Source: Candidatus Aminicenantota bacterium
GTDB taxonomy: Bacteria; Acidobacteriota; Aminicenantia; Aminicenantales; Aminicenantaceae
Reading direction: 5' to 3'
DNA: 13,354 bases
Assembly (NCBI GenBank): GCA_016926925.1
Contig: JAFGNQ010000402.1
Location: forward strand, 1 to 13,354
Numbering within the stretch: the first letter of the stretch is position 1; every line of letters begins with the position of its first letter. The translations under genes and the position numbers were made by a program. The notes under the pieces are model-generated. The model had not been told where the DNA came from and ran no database searches. It was given only the letters and a program-made list of their open reading frames with translations. Below are positions 1 through 8,900 of this stretch, one piece after another.

Positions 1-1
1 C

Positions 2-1342
2 GAAAAAAACATCCTGCTCGTCAATCCGTGGATATATGACTTCACGGCTTTTGATTTTTGGATGAAACCCCTAGGCTTGCTTTATGTCGCTTCGCTCTTG
101 AAGTCGCACAAGTCATTCCGGTTGTCCTTTATTGACTGCCTGGATAGGAATCATCCCCTGCTGCCGGTGAAACTGAAAACCAAACAGGACGGCAGAGGCC
201 CTTTTTGGAAAGAAGAAGTTGCAAAACCCGCAGTCTTAGGCGCAGTGCCCCGAAAATTCTCTCGCTACGGAATTCCCGTCTCCCTTTTTTGTCACGAACT
301 TCATCACATCCCCAGGCCGGACCTCGTGCTTATCTCCGGCACGATGACCTATTGGTATCCCGGGGTACAGTTAGTGATTGAACTTATCCGGCGAAAATAC
401 GGCCGAATTCCCGTAGCCCTGGGAGGGATCTACCCCACCTTGATGGCCGGTCATGCCCGGAGGGAGATTGATGCTGATTTCATTCTGGAAGGGTCTGCCG
501 AGAAGACGCTCCCCCTGCTCTTGGAGGAAGTATTTGGAACCACTGCCTGCTGCGAGGTCCTTTGCTCCTTATCGCATGGTATGCTCTGGCCTGCATTCGA
601 TCTCCTCAGGGATAGGACCGTGCTTCCATTGCTCACATCCAGAGGCTGTCCCTATAAGTGCGCCTTCTGCGCAAGCCGTCTCCTTTTCCAGGGATTCGAT
701 CAATTCCCGCCCCATGCAGTCGCGGCTCTTATCGAACATGTGTATAAAGAATACAAAACACGGCACCTCGCCTTTTATGATGACGCCCTGCTTCTGAACA
801 AAGCCGACCATATCGTTCCCGTCTTGGAGAGAATCATTGTGCAAAAAATGCCCGTGGCCTTCCACTCACCGAACGGGCTTCACGTCAGAGAAATAGACGC
901 CCGGATCGCCTCTCTTTTCCGAAGAGCCAATTTTCAGTCGTTGTATCTCAGTCAGGAATCTTTTGATGAGAAGATCCTCGTCGATGCCTGCTTTAAAGTT
1001 TCACCCTGCGATTTGGAGACAGCGGTGGGACACCTGACTCATGCCGGCTATCGTGCTTCTGATCTCAATGTCTATCTCATGACAGGTCTTCCGGGGCAGA
1101 ATGCCGACAGCGTCCACGAGAGCATCCTCCGAGTGCAAGAATTGGGTGCGAGACCGCGGCTTGCTTATTTCTCGCCCGTGCCGGGAACCACAACCTGGCA
1201 CAGCCTGAGCGCTAAGGGAGTATTGGACAAAAATATGGATCCTCTCCTTCACAACAAATTGGTATTCTCCTATCTCCTGGGAGACATATCTCCGGAGGAA
1301 TTGAGCCGGTTGAAGGCCTTGGCCGACAATCTGCCTTTTTGA
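2..1342 (+). CDS. Radical SAM protein with B12-binding-like N-terminal domain (5' end cut by window)
   Basis: The reading frame is open from base 2. The first in-frame ATG, at 62, follows about 20 codons (KNILLVNPW...) that resemble the first strand of a cobalamin-binding Rossmann domain, so the true start lies before the window. Numbering from the ATG at 62, the N-terminal third resembles the B12-binding fold, with a GGIYPTL loop near residue 120. The canonical Asp-x-His-x-x-Gly cobalamin-ligand motif is not visible in the part seen, so cobalamin may not be bound base-off. The radical SAM cluster motif C-x3-C-x2-C is at Cys196, Cys200 and Cys203, within SRGCPYKCAFC. It should bind a 4Fe-4S cluster and cleave S-adenosylmethionine reductively. 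The downstream part, with a LMTGLPGQ segment, fits the radical SAM barrel. Substrate is unknown and no partner gene is visible, since its upstream neighbours are outside the window. The family call is secure; the function is not. Confidence 0.9.
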   Translation, partial: EKNILLVNPWIYDFTAFDFWMKPLGLLYVASLLKSHKSFRLSFIDCLDRNHPLLPVKLKTKQDGRGPFWKEEVAKPAVLGAVPRKFSRYGIPVSLFCHELHHIPRPDLVLISGTMTYWYPGVQLVIELIRRKYGRIPVALGGIYPTLMAGHARREIDADFILEGSAEKTLPLLLEEVFGTTACCEVLCSLSHGMLWPAFDLLRDRTVLPLLTSRGCPYKCAFCASRLLFQGFDQFPPHAVAALIEHVYKEYKTRHLAFYDDALLLNKADHIVPVLERIIVQKMPVAFHSPNGLHVREIDARIASLFRRANFQSLYLSQESFDEKILVDACFKVSPCDLETAVGHLTHAGYRASDLNVYLMTGLPGQNADSVHESILRVQELGARPRLAYFSPVPGTTTWHSLSAKGVLDKNMDPLLHNKLVFSYLLGDISPEELSRLKALADNLPF

Positions 1343-1491
1343 ATATTCTATGTTGAAATTGGAGGTGGTGAACGTTCCGGATGAGTTCAATTGTATTCTT
1401 TTTGTTACATTGAGAGCCGGATATGAGGTGCCGCATCCTTAGAGGTGGAAACCGCACCCCTGCCGGAGAGGATTAAATTGTGGGAATGCGG

Positions 1492-1497
1492 TATAAT
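1492..1497 (+). promoter_or_regulatory. Candidate -10 box (TATAAT) for the GWxTD operon
   Basis: A perfect TATAAT matches the sigma-70 consensus. A TG pair lies three bases upstream rather than the one base of a true extended -10. No good -35 is visible at 16-18 bp, so an activator or another sigma factor may be needed, or the match may be chance. It is the best promoter candidate in the gap before the gene at 1661. Confidence 0.35.
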
Positions 1498-1505
1498 ACT
1501 AAGTA

Positions 1506-1523
1506 ACCATTGCCTGCAATGGT
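1506..1523. repeat. Perfect palindrome ACCATTGC-CT-GCAATGGT, operator-like
   Basis: Two 8-bp arms are exact inverted copies separated by 2 bp. The site begins 8 bp after the TATAAT at 1492-1497, so it covers the expected transcription start. A dimeric repressor bound here would block initiation. No regulator gene is adjacent to identify a binding protein. The symmetry is seen; the operator role is inferred. Confidence 0.45.
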
Positions 1524-1660
1524 GTTTGTCTGAAAAATGTTAGAGCCGCGAATTATTGCCGGTTATGGCATGAATATTGCTCCGGTATTGATGATGGATT
1601 GGACTTCGAATCGAATGGGCGATAGGATCAATACCAGAAGTTAAGAAAAGGAGTTCAGAC

Positions 1661-3727
1661 GTGAAGAGGTTAACGACCTGCCTGATTGTCGTACTGTGTG
1701 TTTCTCTCTTAACAGCTGCGTCGGCGGGCAAACAGAAAAAACTGTCCGAGCGTTTTAAGAAGTGGCTGGATGAGGAAGTCGTCTATATCATTACGGATCT
1801 GGAAAAAGATGTGTTTTTCCAGTTGGAGACAGATCGGGAACGAGACCTCTTTATAGAGGCCTTCTGGAAACAGCGGGATCCTTCACCCGGCAGCCCGCAA
1901 AATGAATTCAAAGAGGAACACTACCGGAGGATCAATTATACCAACCATTTCTTTGGCCGCACCACTCCCAAGGCCGGCTGGAAGACGGACCGGGGAGAAA
2001 TCTACATCATTCTCGGTGAGCCCAATGACATCACGAGGTTTGAAGGAAAAAGTCAGATATACAACACAGAAGTCTGGTTTTATCAAGACATGACGAAATA
2101 CGGCCTTCCGCCTGGATTCAACCTTGTTTTTTTCCAGCAGGGAGGATCAGGAGAATATCGCCTCTACAGTCCGCTCAGAGACGGCCCTCAAGCACTCCTG
2201 ACATCCTACTTTGGAGATACTGTCGATTACATGGCCGCTTATAAAGAACTCAGAGATTTTGAGCCGCAGTTGGCCGAGGTTTCTTTGTCTCTCATCCCCG
2301 GGGAGAGTTCTCTCGCTATGGGCAGGCCTTCTTTGTCGTCGGATCTATTGATCCAAAGGGTTTATACGACTCCGGCCAGAGAGATCAAAGAGAGATATGC
2401 CCAGAAGTTTCTCGATTTCAAAGATACCGTCGAGGTGGAATACTCAACGAATTATATCGACAACGACTCTGTGATCAAGATAACGAAAGATCCATCGGGA
2501 ATCTACTTTGTCCACTATGCCATCGAGCCGGCACGGCTTTCCGTAAACCAGTTCGAGGACAAGTATTACACCACATTGAAACTCAACGGGACGATAACCG
2601 ACCCGAAAGGCGAGGTCATCTTTCAATTTGAAAAGGACATCTCCATGGAGTTTGATCAAGAGAGGATAGTAGAGGTTAACCGCAGGCCGCTCAGTATTCG
2701 GGATATGTTTCCCCTTATTCCCGGGACGTATAAAATGTCGTTGTTGGTGAAAAACACGGTTTCCAAAGAATTCACGTCCCTTGAGCGCGACCTCCTGATT
2801 CCCGGTGAGCAAGAAAGCCTCCAGATGACGTCGTTTCTCATGGGTTACGACGTGAACGTAAGGCCTCCCGAACAAAACAAACTCAGACCGTTTCAAATCG
2901 GGACAAACCAGATCTATTTCCAGGCTAACCGGACTTTCCTTACTACCGATAGTTTGGTGTTGGCCTTCCAGATTCACGGCCTGACTCAGGAGCAGAAAAA
3001 TGGGGCCGTTCTCAGATACCTATTCCTGAAGGATGGAGAACCCTTCAAAGAAATGGAAAAGGCGGTCGGAAGTTACGGGTCTCTGCCCAATTTCATCGAG
3101 CGATTCTCCCTGCAAGAATTTTCTCCCGCTCACTACAATATTGAGCTTTCTCTGTTACTTGATGGCCGTGAAATTCTGCAAGAGGCGGATGAGTTCGATG
3201 TGACGTATCAGGCCGCTATCGCCCGTCCCTGGATCTATTCTAAGCTCATACCGGGAACGGACAATCCCATCTACGCCTACATGATGGGAACCCAGTTGTT
3301 CAATAGCGGAAAAATCGAGCAAGCCCGCATTTGCATGGAAGATGCCTACAGAAAAAATCCCGATTCTCCCGAATTCGTTCTGAATCTGGCCAGAATTTAC
3401 ATGACCTTGGAGGATTTCAAGCAGGCTGAGACTATACTCGAGCCCCTGTTCGACAATCCTGAGCCGCCTGCATACGAAGTCCATTTCCTTTTGGGAAAAG
3501 CCTATCAGAATTTGGGCCGGATGGACAAAGCCATCGAAAAATTCGACCAGACCATCGAGCGCTATGGAGTGAATTCAAACCTTCTGAATTCCGTGGGTGA
3601 GTGCTATTTTCAACTTGGAAGATTAGAGGAAGCTTTGGTTGTTTGGGAAAAATCCCTTGAAATCAATCCCGAACAACCTGATCTTCAAAAGAGTATAGCA
3701 GCCATAAAGGAGAAGAATAATGATTGA
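1661..3727 (+). CDS. GWxTD domain protein with C-terminal TPRs, exported
   Basis: The start is GTG at 1661, with AAGGAG at 1648-1653 seven bases upstream. Residues 1-22 form a signal peptide ending in ASA, so export by Sec and signal peptidase I cleavage are expected. A GWxTD domain follows at about 35-180. It has the FW.QRDP block near 69-73, NEFKEE at 81-86, and the signature GWKTD at 106-110 followed by RGEIYIILGEP. The middle, about 200-520, is beta-rich and not recognised. Residues 535-675 form about four tetratricopeptide repeats, usually protein-binding surfaces. The biochemical role of GWxTD domains is not established; they are common in Acidobacteria-like genomes. The stop overlaps the next GWxTD gene by 8 bp, so the two are probably co-translated and may interact. 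No catalytic motif is visible; a periplasmic scaffold role is inferred. Confidence 0.9.
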   Translation: MKRLTTCLIVVLCVSLLTAASAGKQKKLSERFKKWLDEEVVYIITDLEKDVFFQLETDRERDLFIEAFWKQRDPSPGSPQNEFKEEHYRRINYTNHFFGRTTPKAGWKTDRGEIYIILGEPNDITRFEGKSQIYNTEVWFYQDMTKYGLPPGFNLVFFQQGGSGEYRLYSPLRDGPQALLTSYFGDTVDYMAAYKELRDFEPQLAEVSLSLIPGESSLAMGRPSLSSDLLIQRVYTTPAREIKERYAQKFLDFKDTVEVEYSTNYIDNDSVIKITKDPSGIYFVHYAIEPARLSVNQFEDKYYTTLKLNGTITDPKGEVIFQFEKDISMEFDQERIVEVNRRPLSIRDMFPLIPGTYKMSLLVKNTVSKEFTSLERDLLIPGEQESLQMTSFLMGYDVNVRPPEQNKLRPFQIGTNQIYFQANRTFLTTDSLVLAFQIHGLTQEQKNGAVLRYLFLKDGEPFKEMEKAVGSYGSLPNFIERFSLQEFSPAHYNIELSLLLDGREILQEADEFDVTYQAAIARPWIYSKLIPGTDNPIYAYMMGTQLFNSGKIEQARICMEDAYRKNPDSPEFVLNLARIYMTLEDFKQAETILEPLFDNPEPPAYEVHFLLGKAYQNLGRMDKAIEKFDQTIERYGVNSNLLNSVGECYFQLGRLEEALVVWEKSLEINPEQPDLQKSIAAIKEKNND

Positions 3728-4721
3728 ATTTCAGGCTTTTCGGAGGAGAGCGAAGCTTATCTTTCTGCCGACCCTTGCCGTTTTCTTTATATCCTGGTTG
3801 GCTCTTTTCTCCCTGTCATGTCGTTATTATAAGCTGGAGCAGAAGTTGGATCCCGAAAACAAAGACTGGTTGAACCGAGTCCGGTATATCATTACAAATG
3901 AGGAGTCCCATACGTTTCTCGATCTTCCTGAATCGGAAAGAGAGCGGTTCAAAGAGGAATTCTGGGAACGGCGGGATCCTGACCCGGATACAGAGGAGAA
4001 TGAATTCAAGCTGGAGTACTACAACCGGATGGAACAGGCAGATGATCTTTTTGTAAGTGAAGGAAAGGAAGGGTGGTTGACGGATCGGGGAAGAATTTAT
4101 ATTTTGTTCGGCCCCCCGATGGACAGGATCACCAATCCTATGGGTTACAACTCACAAAGCCGTTGCCAGGAAATATGGTACTACGGAAATTTTCCTGTAA
4201 TATTTATCGATTCGACCTGTACCGGAACGTACAGGCTGGTGACCTACGACTTGAGTTCGCTCCGGAGCTACAACTTGATGTACATGCACGAGTTGAATTT
4301 GGCGCAGGCTGCGGCACAGCAGACCATCAGGGGGAGGGTTGAAGAATTCAGTTATGATTGGAGGGTGGAAAAGACGTTTGTCGGAGAAGACAGGATTGAA
4401 GGAACTGTATTCATCAGCATGCCCTACTCCAACATCTGGTTTTCGGAAGACGTCGGAAAACTGGTTACAACGCTTTCCGCAAATCTCGAGTTGAAAAACT
4501 CTGCAGGGAAGCTCGTTTGGCAGAAGGAAAGTTCGTTCAGGATAGAAACCGACGAAGATGAGCTTAAAGAGTTGAAAGGGAAAGAGTACAAGATGGAAAT
4601 CCCTTTTGTTATTGATAAAGAGATCGCCAGTCTTCGAGAAGGTAAAAACAAGCTTTTTGCCACCTTGACGAACGAGACCGGTGGAGATGAAGTCAAAAAG
4701 GTCATGAACTTCGAGATTTGA
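3720..4721 (+). CDS. Second GWxTD domain protein, membrane-anchored or lipoprotein
   Basis: ATG at 3720 lies inside the end of the preceding gene (8-bp overlap). Its AAAGGAG at 3706-3712 is seven bases upstream, so translation is coupled. The N-terminus has a basic RRRAK run, a hydrophobic segment at about 13-33 and Cys34 in FSLSC. This could be a lipidation site, but position -3 is Ser instead of the usual Leu, so an uncleaved anchor is also possible. The GWxTD domain spans about 50-190, with FWERRDP at 81-87, NEFKLEYY at 94-101 and GWLTDRG at 118-124. It is clearly paralogous to the upstream protein but lacks the TPR region; the C-terminal part, about 200-333, is beta-rich and unassigned. 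The protein likely acts at the membrane or periplasm as partner of the first GWxTD protein. The function is unknown. Confidence 0.88.
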   Translation: MIEFQAFRRRAKLIFLPTLAVFFISWLALFSLSCRYYKLEQKLDPENKDWLNRVRYIITNEESHTFLDLPESERERFKEEFWERRDPDPDTEENEFKLEYYNRMEQADDLFVSEGKEGWLTDRGRIYILFGPPMDRITNPMGYNSQSRCQEIWYYGNFPVIFIDSTCTGTYRLVTYDLSSLRSYNLMYMHELNLAQAAAQQTIRGRVEEFSYDWRVEKTFVGEDRIEGTVFISMPYSNIWFSEDVGKLVTTLSANLELKNSAGKLVWQKESSFRIETDEDELKELKGKEYKMEIPFVIDKEIASLREGKNKLFATLTNETGGDEVKKVMNFEI

Positions 4722-4830
4722 TTCCCTTTGTCACTCGAAGACTGCACGACTACACGGACCGATGGAGCTTTGAGTGCTGACTGCTGTTGAGAGGCCGGTA
4801 TCGGTGATCTCAGCCCGGATGCCGAATCTG

Positions 4831-4859
4831 TTGTATTTTGTTGTTGCATCATCTAAAAT
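4831..4859 (+). promoter_or_regulatory. Candidate sigma-70 promoter TTGTAT-17-TAAAAT
   Basis: In the 169-bp gap after the second GWxTD gene, TTGTAT (4831-4836) and TAAAAT (4854-4859) are spaced 17 bp. The -10 matches 5 of 6, the -35 only 3 of 6. It would give the gene at 4891 its own promoter with a short leader. The support is modest; read-through from the GWxTD genes is equally possible, as no clear terminator is seen between them. Confidence 0.3.
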
Positions 4860-4890
4860 AAACGGACTTAGGTTGTCCTAGGAGGCTTTG

Positions 4891-5883
4891 ATGAAAAGCA
4901 AAAATATATACGTCATAATCTTAGTCTTTTTACTTATTTGGGGCGCTGCTCTTGATGCGTCAGCCCAGCAAGGCCGAGGAAAAGGCCGGATCAAAGGGAC
5001 CGTGGTTGACGAGGCGGGAAATCCTCTGGCGGGCGTCAAAATTGTCGCTCAGCACCTCAAATTCAACACCTTGTTCGAAGGCAAGTCCGATGAGAAAGGA
5101 AAATGGGCTATTGCCGGATTGGGGACTGGAGCCTTCCGGATCACGGCAAGCATGGAAGGATTCGAATCAACTTACCAGGAAACCAATGTGAGCCAGTTTT
5201 CCCGGAACAATCCATCCATCGAATTCGCTCTCGTTAAAACTCAGGCTGCTCCCAGTGGAATCCCTGCCTTGGAGGATGAATCCGCTTTAGCTGTCTTCGA
5301 GGAAGGAAACCAGCTTTTTCAGCAGGGGCTGTATGCGGAGGCTGCGGCGAAGTTCGGGGAATTTTTGGAAAGAAATCCCACCATATACCAGGTGAACCTC
5401 AACATCGGTAATTGCTACCGTCAACTCAAAGAATACGATAAAGCCCTCGAGACCTATCAGATAATTCTGGATAAAGTCATGGAAGAGAAGGGTTCCTACG
5501 AAGGAGACGACAGTGCTGCCCGGGCTATGGCCGGTATCGGAGAAACTTACATGCTGCAGGGAAATCTGGAAAAGGCTAGTGAATTCATGAAGAAAGCCAT
5601 CGACCTTTTTCCCAGCGATGAGACTCTGGCCTTCAATGTGGGTGAGATCTTCTTCAACGAAGGCAAAGCGGACGATGCGATCGAATACTACAAGCTCTCT
5701 GCCAAAATCAAAGAAAATTGGGCTCCACCTTACCGGCAGCTGGGCTATGCTTATCTGAACAAGGGTGAGTATCAGCTCGCCATCGACAGCTTCAAGAAGT
5801 TTCTTGAGCTGGCCCCTGATGATCCTCAGGCCCCTTCAATCGAGGGTCTGATTCCCAAGCTCGAGGAGATGATCAAGAACTGA
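4891..5883 (+). CDS. Exported carboxypeptidase-regulatory-like domain and TPR protein
   Basis: ATG at 4891 is chosen because AGGAGG at 4880-4885 is five bases upstream; a TTG at 4888 would be too close. The product is 330 residues. Residues 1-25 form a signal peptide ending in ASA before QQ. Residues 31-115 are a carboxypeptidase-regulatory-like beta-sandwich, with GxVVDEAGNPLAGVKI near 37-51, a domain often fused to outer-membrane or secreted proteins. Residues 130-312 hold about five tetratricopeptide repeats, including EGNQLFQQGLYAEAAAKF, YRQLKEYDKALETY and GYAYLNKGEYQLAIDSFKKF. No enzyme motif is seen. It is a periplasmic or surface adaptor, probably docking other proteins. It follows the GWxTD pair on the same strand and faces a TonB receptor that shares the same N-terminal domain type, which supports a common envelope role (inference). 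Confidence 0.88.
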   Translation: MKSKNIYVIILVFLLIWGAALDASAQQGRGKGRIKGTVVDEAGNPLAGVKIVAQHLKFNTLFEGKSDEKGKWAIAGLGTGAFRITASMEGFESTYQETNVSQFSRNNPSIEFALVKTQAAPSGIPALEDESALAVFEEGNQLFQQGLYAEAAAKFGEFLERNPTIYQVNLNIGNCYRQLKEYDKALETYQIILDKVMEEKGSYEGDDSAARAMAGIGETYMLQGNLEKASEFMKKAIDLFPSDETLAFNVGEIFFNEGKADDAIEYYKLSAKIKENWAPPYRQLGYAYLNKGEYQLAIDSFKKFLELAPDDPQAPSIEGLIPKLEEMIKN

Positions 5884-5898
5884 AGCTTGCGAAAAGCG

Positions 5899-5923
5899 AA
5901 AGAGGCCTTCGATCCGCCTCTTT
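5899..5923. terminator. Bidirectional terminator-like hairpin between convergent genes
   Basis: AAAGAGGC (5899-5906) and GCCTCTTT (5916-5923) are exact inverted copies around a 9-base loop, followed by one more T. The A and T runs sit in the stem, so either strand gives a stem ending in Us. It lies 16 bp after the TPR gene's stop and about 24 bp beyond the receptor gene's stop on the other strand, the expected place for a shared intrinsic terminator. The stem is only moderately stable. Confidence 0.6.
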
Positions 5924-5946
5924 TGGACGAGCGGATTTGTCGGGCT

Positions 5947-8900
5947 TTAGAAGCAAAAACGCAATCCCACCCTGAATGACCGGACACCGCAAACGCTCGA
6001 GACGCTGCCATAGAGCGGATCCAATGTGTATTCCGGCGGGTCCGCGGAATAATTCAGTCTTCCGTTAGGATTGTCGTTGATGAGGATTCCCTTGCTCCCG
6101 AAGACATTGAAGATATCCAGATAAAAACTCAAGTTCGTGGAAGCGCTGAGCCCAAAGCTTTTCTCCAACCTGAGGTCCATATTCGTATAGGCTGCATTTC
6201 TGTTCGATCCTCGCTCCTCTGTTCTGACCCAAACATAACTCTCTTTTACATTCAAATCATCAGGAAAGTAGATGCGCTCCAGAGTCCGTGTCCACGTGCT
6301 TCCGGACCTGTGCTGGAAATAGGCGCTGAGAATGAAATCATAGGGCAGGATGAAAGTCGACATGAGCTTTATTTGAAGCGGTCTGTCAAAATAGAGACGG
6401 CCGTAGGAATAGATTTGATCGTTGGGGCTGTCGAATGCCGGATCTCTTCCCTCAGCTGCCATGTACTGGGCTGAGATGTTTCCTTTATAAACACTGTATA
6501 GAATCGAGCCGTCGAGCTGCCAGTTATTGGTCATACGCTTGCTCATGGTTAGGATCCCCGCATAGTAGCGTCTCTCGGTCTCCGGAGGATTTGTCCCGAT
6601 TTTCTCCGGTGCGGGACGGTCTTCTCTGAGTCCGTAGACAGTCAAGTTCTGATCGTCCGAGGTGCCGAACTTGCCGTCCATCCCCGGATCAGTGAATTCG
6701 TAGGGGATCCAAATCCGCCCTTCCTCATCGGTCGCAGTTGGATCATAGCCGTTATTTTTATCGATATCTTCCACAATATTCCTGTTGTCTTTATAGATAA
6801 AATGGAGCCCGATCTTGAAGTTTCTGGCAAGCTCGTGTTCAATACCTCCCATGAATTCATGGACATAGGGCGCCTTTAAATCTTCTGTATAAGCGCTGAC
6901 GCCGGGATCTTGGTTGGTTGTGTACGCCAGCTCATAGCTGTCAATAGGAGGGAGGTCCATCAGTTTGTTTTCGTTGCTATCGTTCCAGTACCAGTTGTAG
7001 GTTCCCGGACTGAAGATTTGAGCGGAATTGTACTTGGCGGCCCAGATTGGTTCGTAATAGCGGGCGAAATGGAATTTTAAAGCCGTTTTGCCGTTGCCGA
7101 AAATGTCGTAGACGATACCGATACGTGGTGAGAATGTCGTGAATTCGACGATTTTCTTCCAAAGGGTTGTCATTGCATCGAAGGGCGTGACGAGACCGTT
7201 GTCATGCATTGGGGCGATGAGCGCTTCGAGCAAGTCATTGGTCCCTAGATCCGGATTTTGCTGATCAGGTCCGTATTCATAACGGAGTTCAGGACGGGAT
7301 TGTCCCGGTTCATACTGATATGACCAGTCGAAACGGAGGCCGAGATTGATGGCCAATCTGCCTGTGGTCAGACTGTCTTGGATATAGCCGGACAGTCGGC
7401 GAATGCTGTCCTGTACATCCCACATCCCCGGCATAGAGGGCCCAAAGCCTATGCGCAGTCGGCCTTGTTTACCGCTATCGGAATAGTAGTAAGGATTGCC
7501 GTCGGCGTAATCCAGCCAGTAGGAGTACCAAGGATTTTGGCGGTACCAGTCTTGGTGATATTCTGCTTGATCGAATTCCACGCCGACCTTGAGTTCGTGA
7601 TGTGCTCCCATAAGTTTTTCCAGGAACCAAGTTATTGAAGCTGAGGCCAGGTATCTCCTGAGTGTGGACTTATCATCGTAGAAGCTGCGCCCCCAGTAGA
7701 TATTCTCGGCACTGTCATAGTAGGTGTATGCGCTCTCGGTTCCCGGTTGGGCGTTTAGGGGAAAATTCCTTTGGACGAAGCCGGCCCGAATGTCCATGAA
7801 TGTGTTTTGGTTCATGATCCAACTGATCTGGTGGGTCGTCGTGAGGGTTTTTTCGTGGTTCCAGACGTCGACCGCATCGGCGGCGGTATCGGCGCTGATT
7901 CCGATGGTGTAGTAAGGCTCGTAAAGAGCGTTGTAGTGAAACATGCCGGAATAGCCGATGTTGGGTGCAATCTGAAAAGTGATTTTGGTAAAGGCCAACC
8001 ATTCCTCGTGTCTGGGATCGATATGAGGGCTGTCGATTCCAAGATCTGCCATCCGGTTTTCCGGATTGAGCGGATTGATTTTATCCCAAACCAGGCGGCG
8101 GCCATTAAGGAAAAACCAGAATTTATCGGCCATAATCGCACCGCCTAAATTAAGAGAAAAATCTTTATAGCCGGAATAGCTTCCTGGTTTGAAAATGTTC
8201 AGAGTGTCGATCTCTTCGGGAGTGATGAGGTTTTGCGTGAGGCTGTCAGAGGTGAAATAACCGGTGATCCCCCCGGAAAAGTCGTTGCCTCCACTTTTGG
8301 TGACGATATTGATGTGGACCGAGTCGGCCTGCCCGACCTCTGCCGGAAGTGCTCCGGCCCCGATTTCGATCTCCTCGAAAACGTCGGTATTTAAGTTGGC
8401 CATAACGGTAAAGGATGCCGGATCATTCATCGAAATTCCGTCCAACGTATACAATGCACTTCGAACGGTGCCGCCCAGAATGGAGGATGTCCGCCGGTAT
8501 TCGGCGTCGTCGGTTATGGCGCCGGGAGCCGAGTTTTGAATATCATAGAGGTCTTTGTTCATAGGGATGCTGGCAATGAATGGAGTCCCGTAATGGACGG
8601 CGAACTTCGAGGTCGCGACATCGACGACAGGGCTCGCTTCGTCTATGGTGACTTCTTCTTCAAGGGGAACAGTTTCCATAACGACTTTGATTTTTGTGAC
8701 GTTCCCGATGTTGACGGTGATGCCGGTCCTGATAACGGTCTTGAATCCAGGCATTTCCACCCGGGATCGGTAATCACCGCCCGGTGCCAGATCGGTATAG
8801 AAGAAGCTTCCTGTGTTCGAAGTGATGTACAATCTTTGACCTAAGAGCTTAGGCCCGTAAAGAGTGATTTGGCAGCCGGGGAGCGGATTCCCGTCTGTAT

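Larger units (their letters stand above)
1343..1660. other. Intergenic region, 318 bp, between radical SAM gene and GWxTD operon
   Basis: No convincing gene is seen here. The gap holds a TATAAT box at 1492-1497, a perfect 8+8 palindrome at 1506-1523 and the ribosome-binding site of the next gene at 1648-1653. A 30-codon frame at 1350-1442 begins 7 bases after the radical SAM stop but lacks a Shine-Dalgarno site. No strong hairpin followed by a T-tract was seen after the radical SAM gene. The stretch from the palindrome to the GTG at 1661 is about 137 bp and would be a long 5' leader if the promoter is real. Confidence 0.6.

Noticed and set aside
2444..2977. Open frame of 177 codons on the minus strand
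   Set aside because: It lies entirely opposite the first GWxTD gene, whose signal peptide, GWxTD motif and TPRs are clear; the antisense translation has no recognisable domain or ribosome-binding site.
4722..4830. Search for a terminator after the second GWxTD gene
   Set aside because: Only short GAGA/TCTC matches without a T-tract were found, so no terminator is called.
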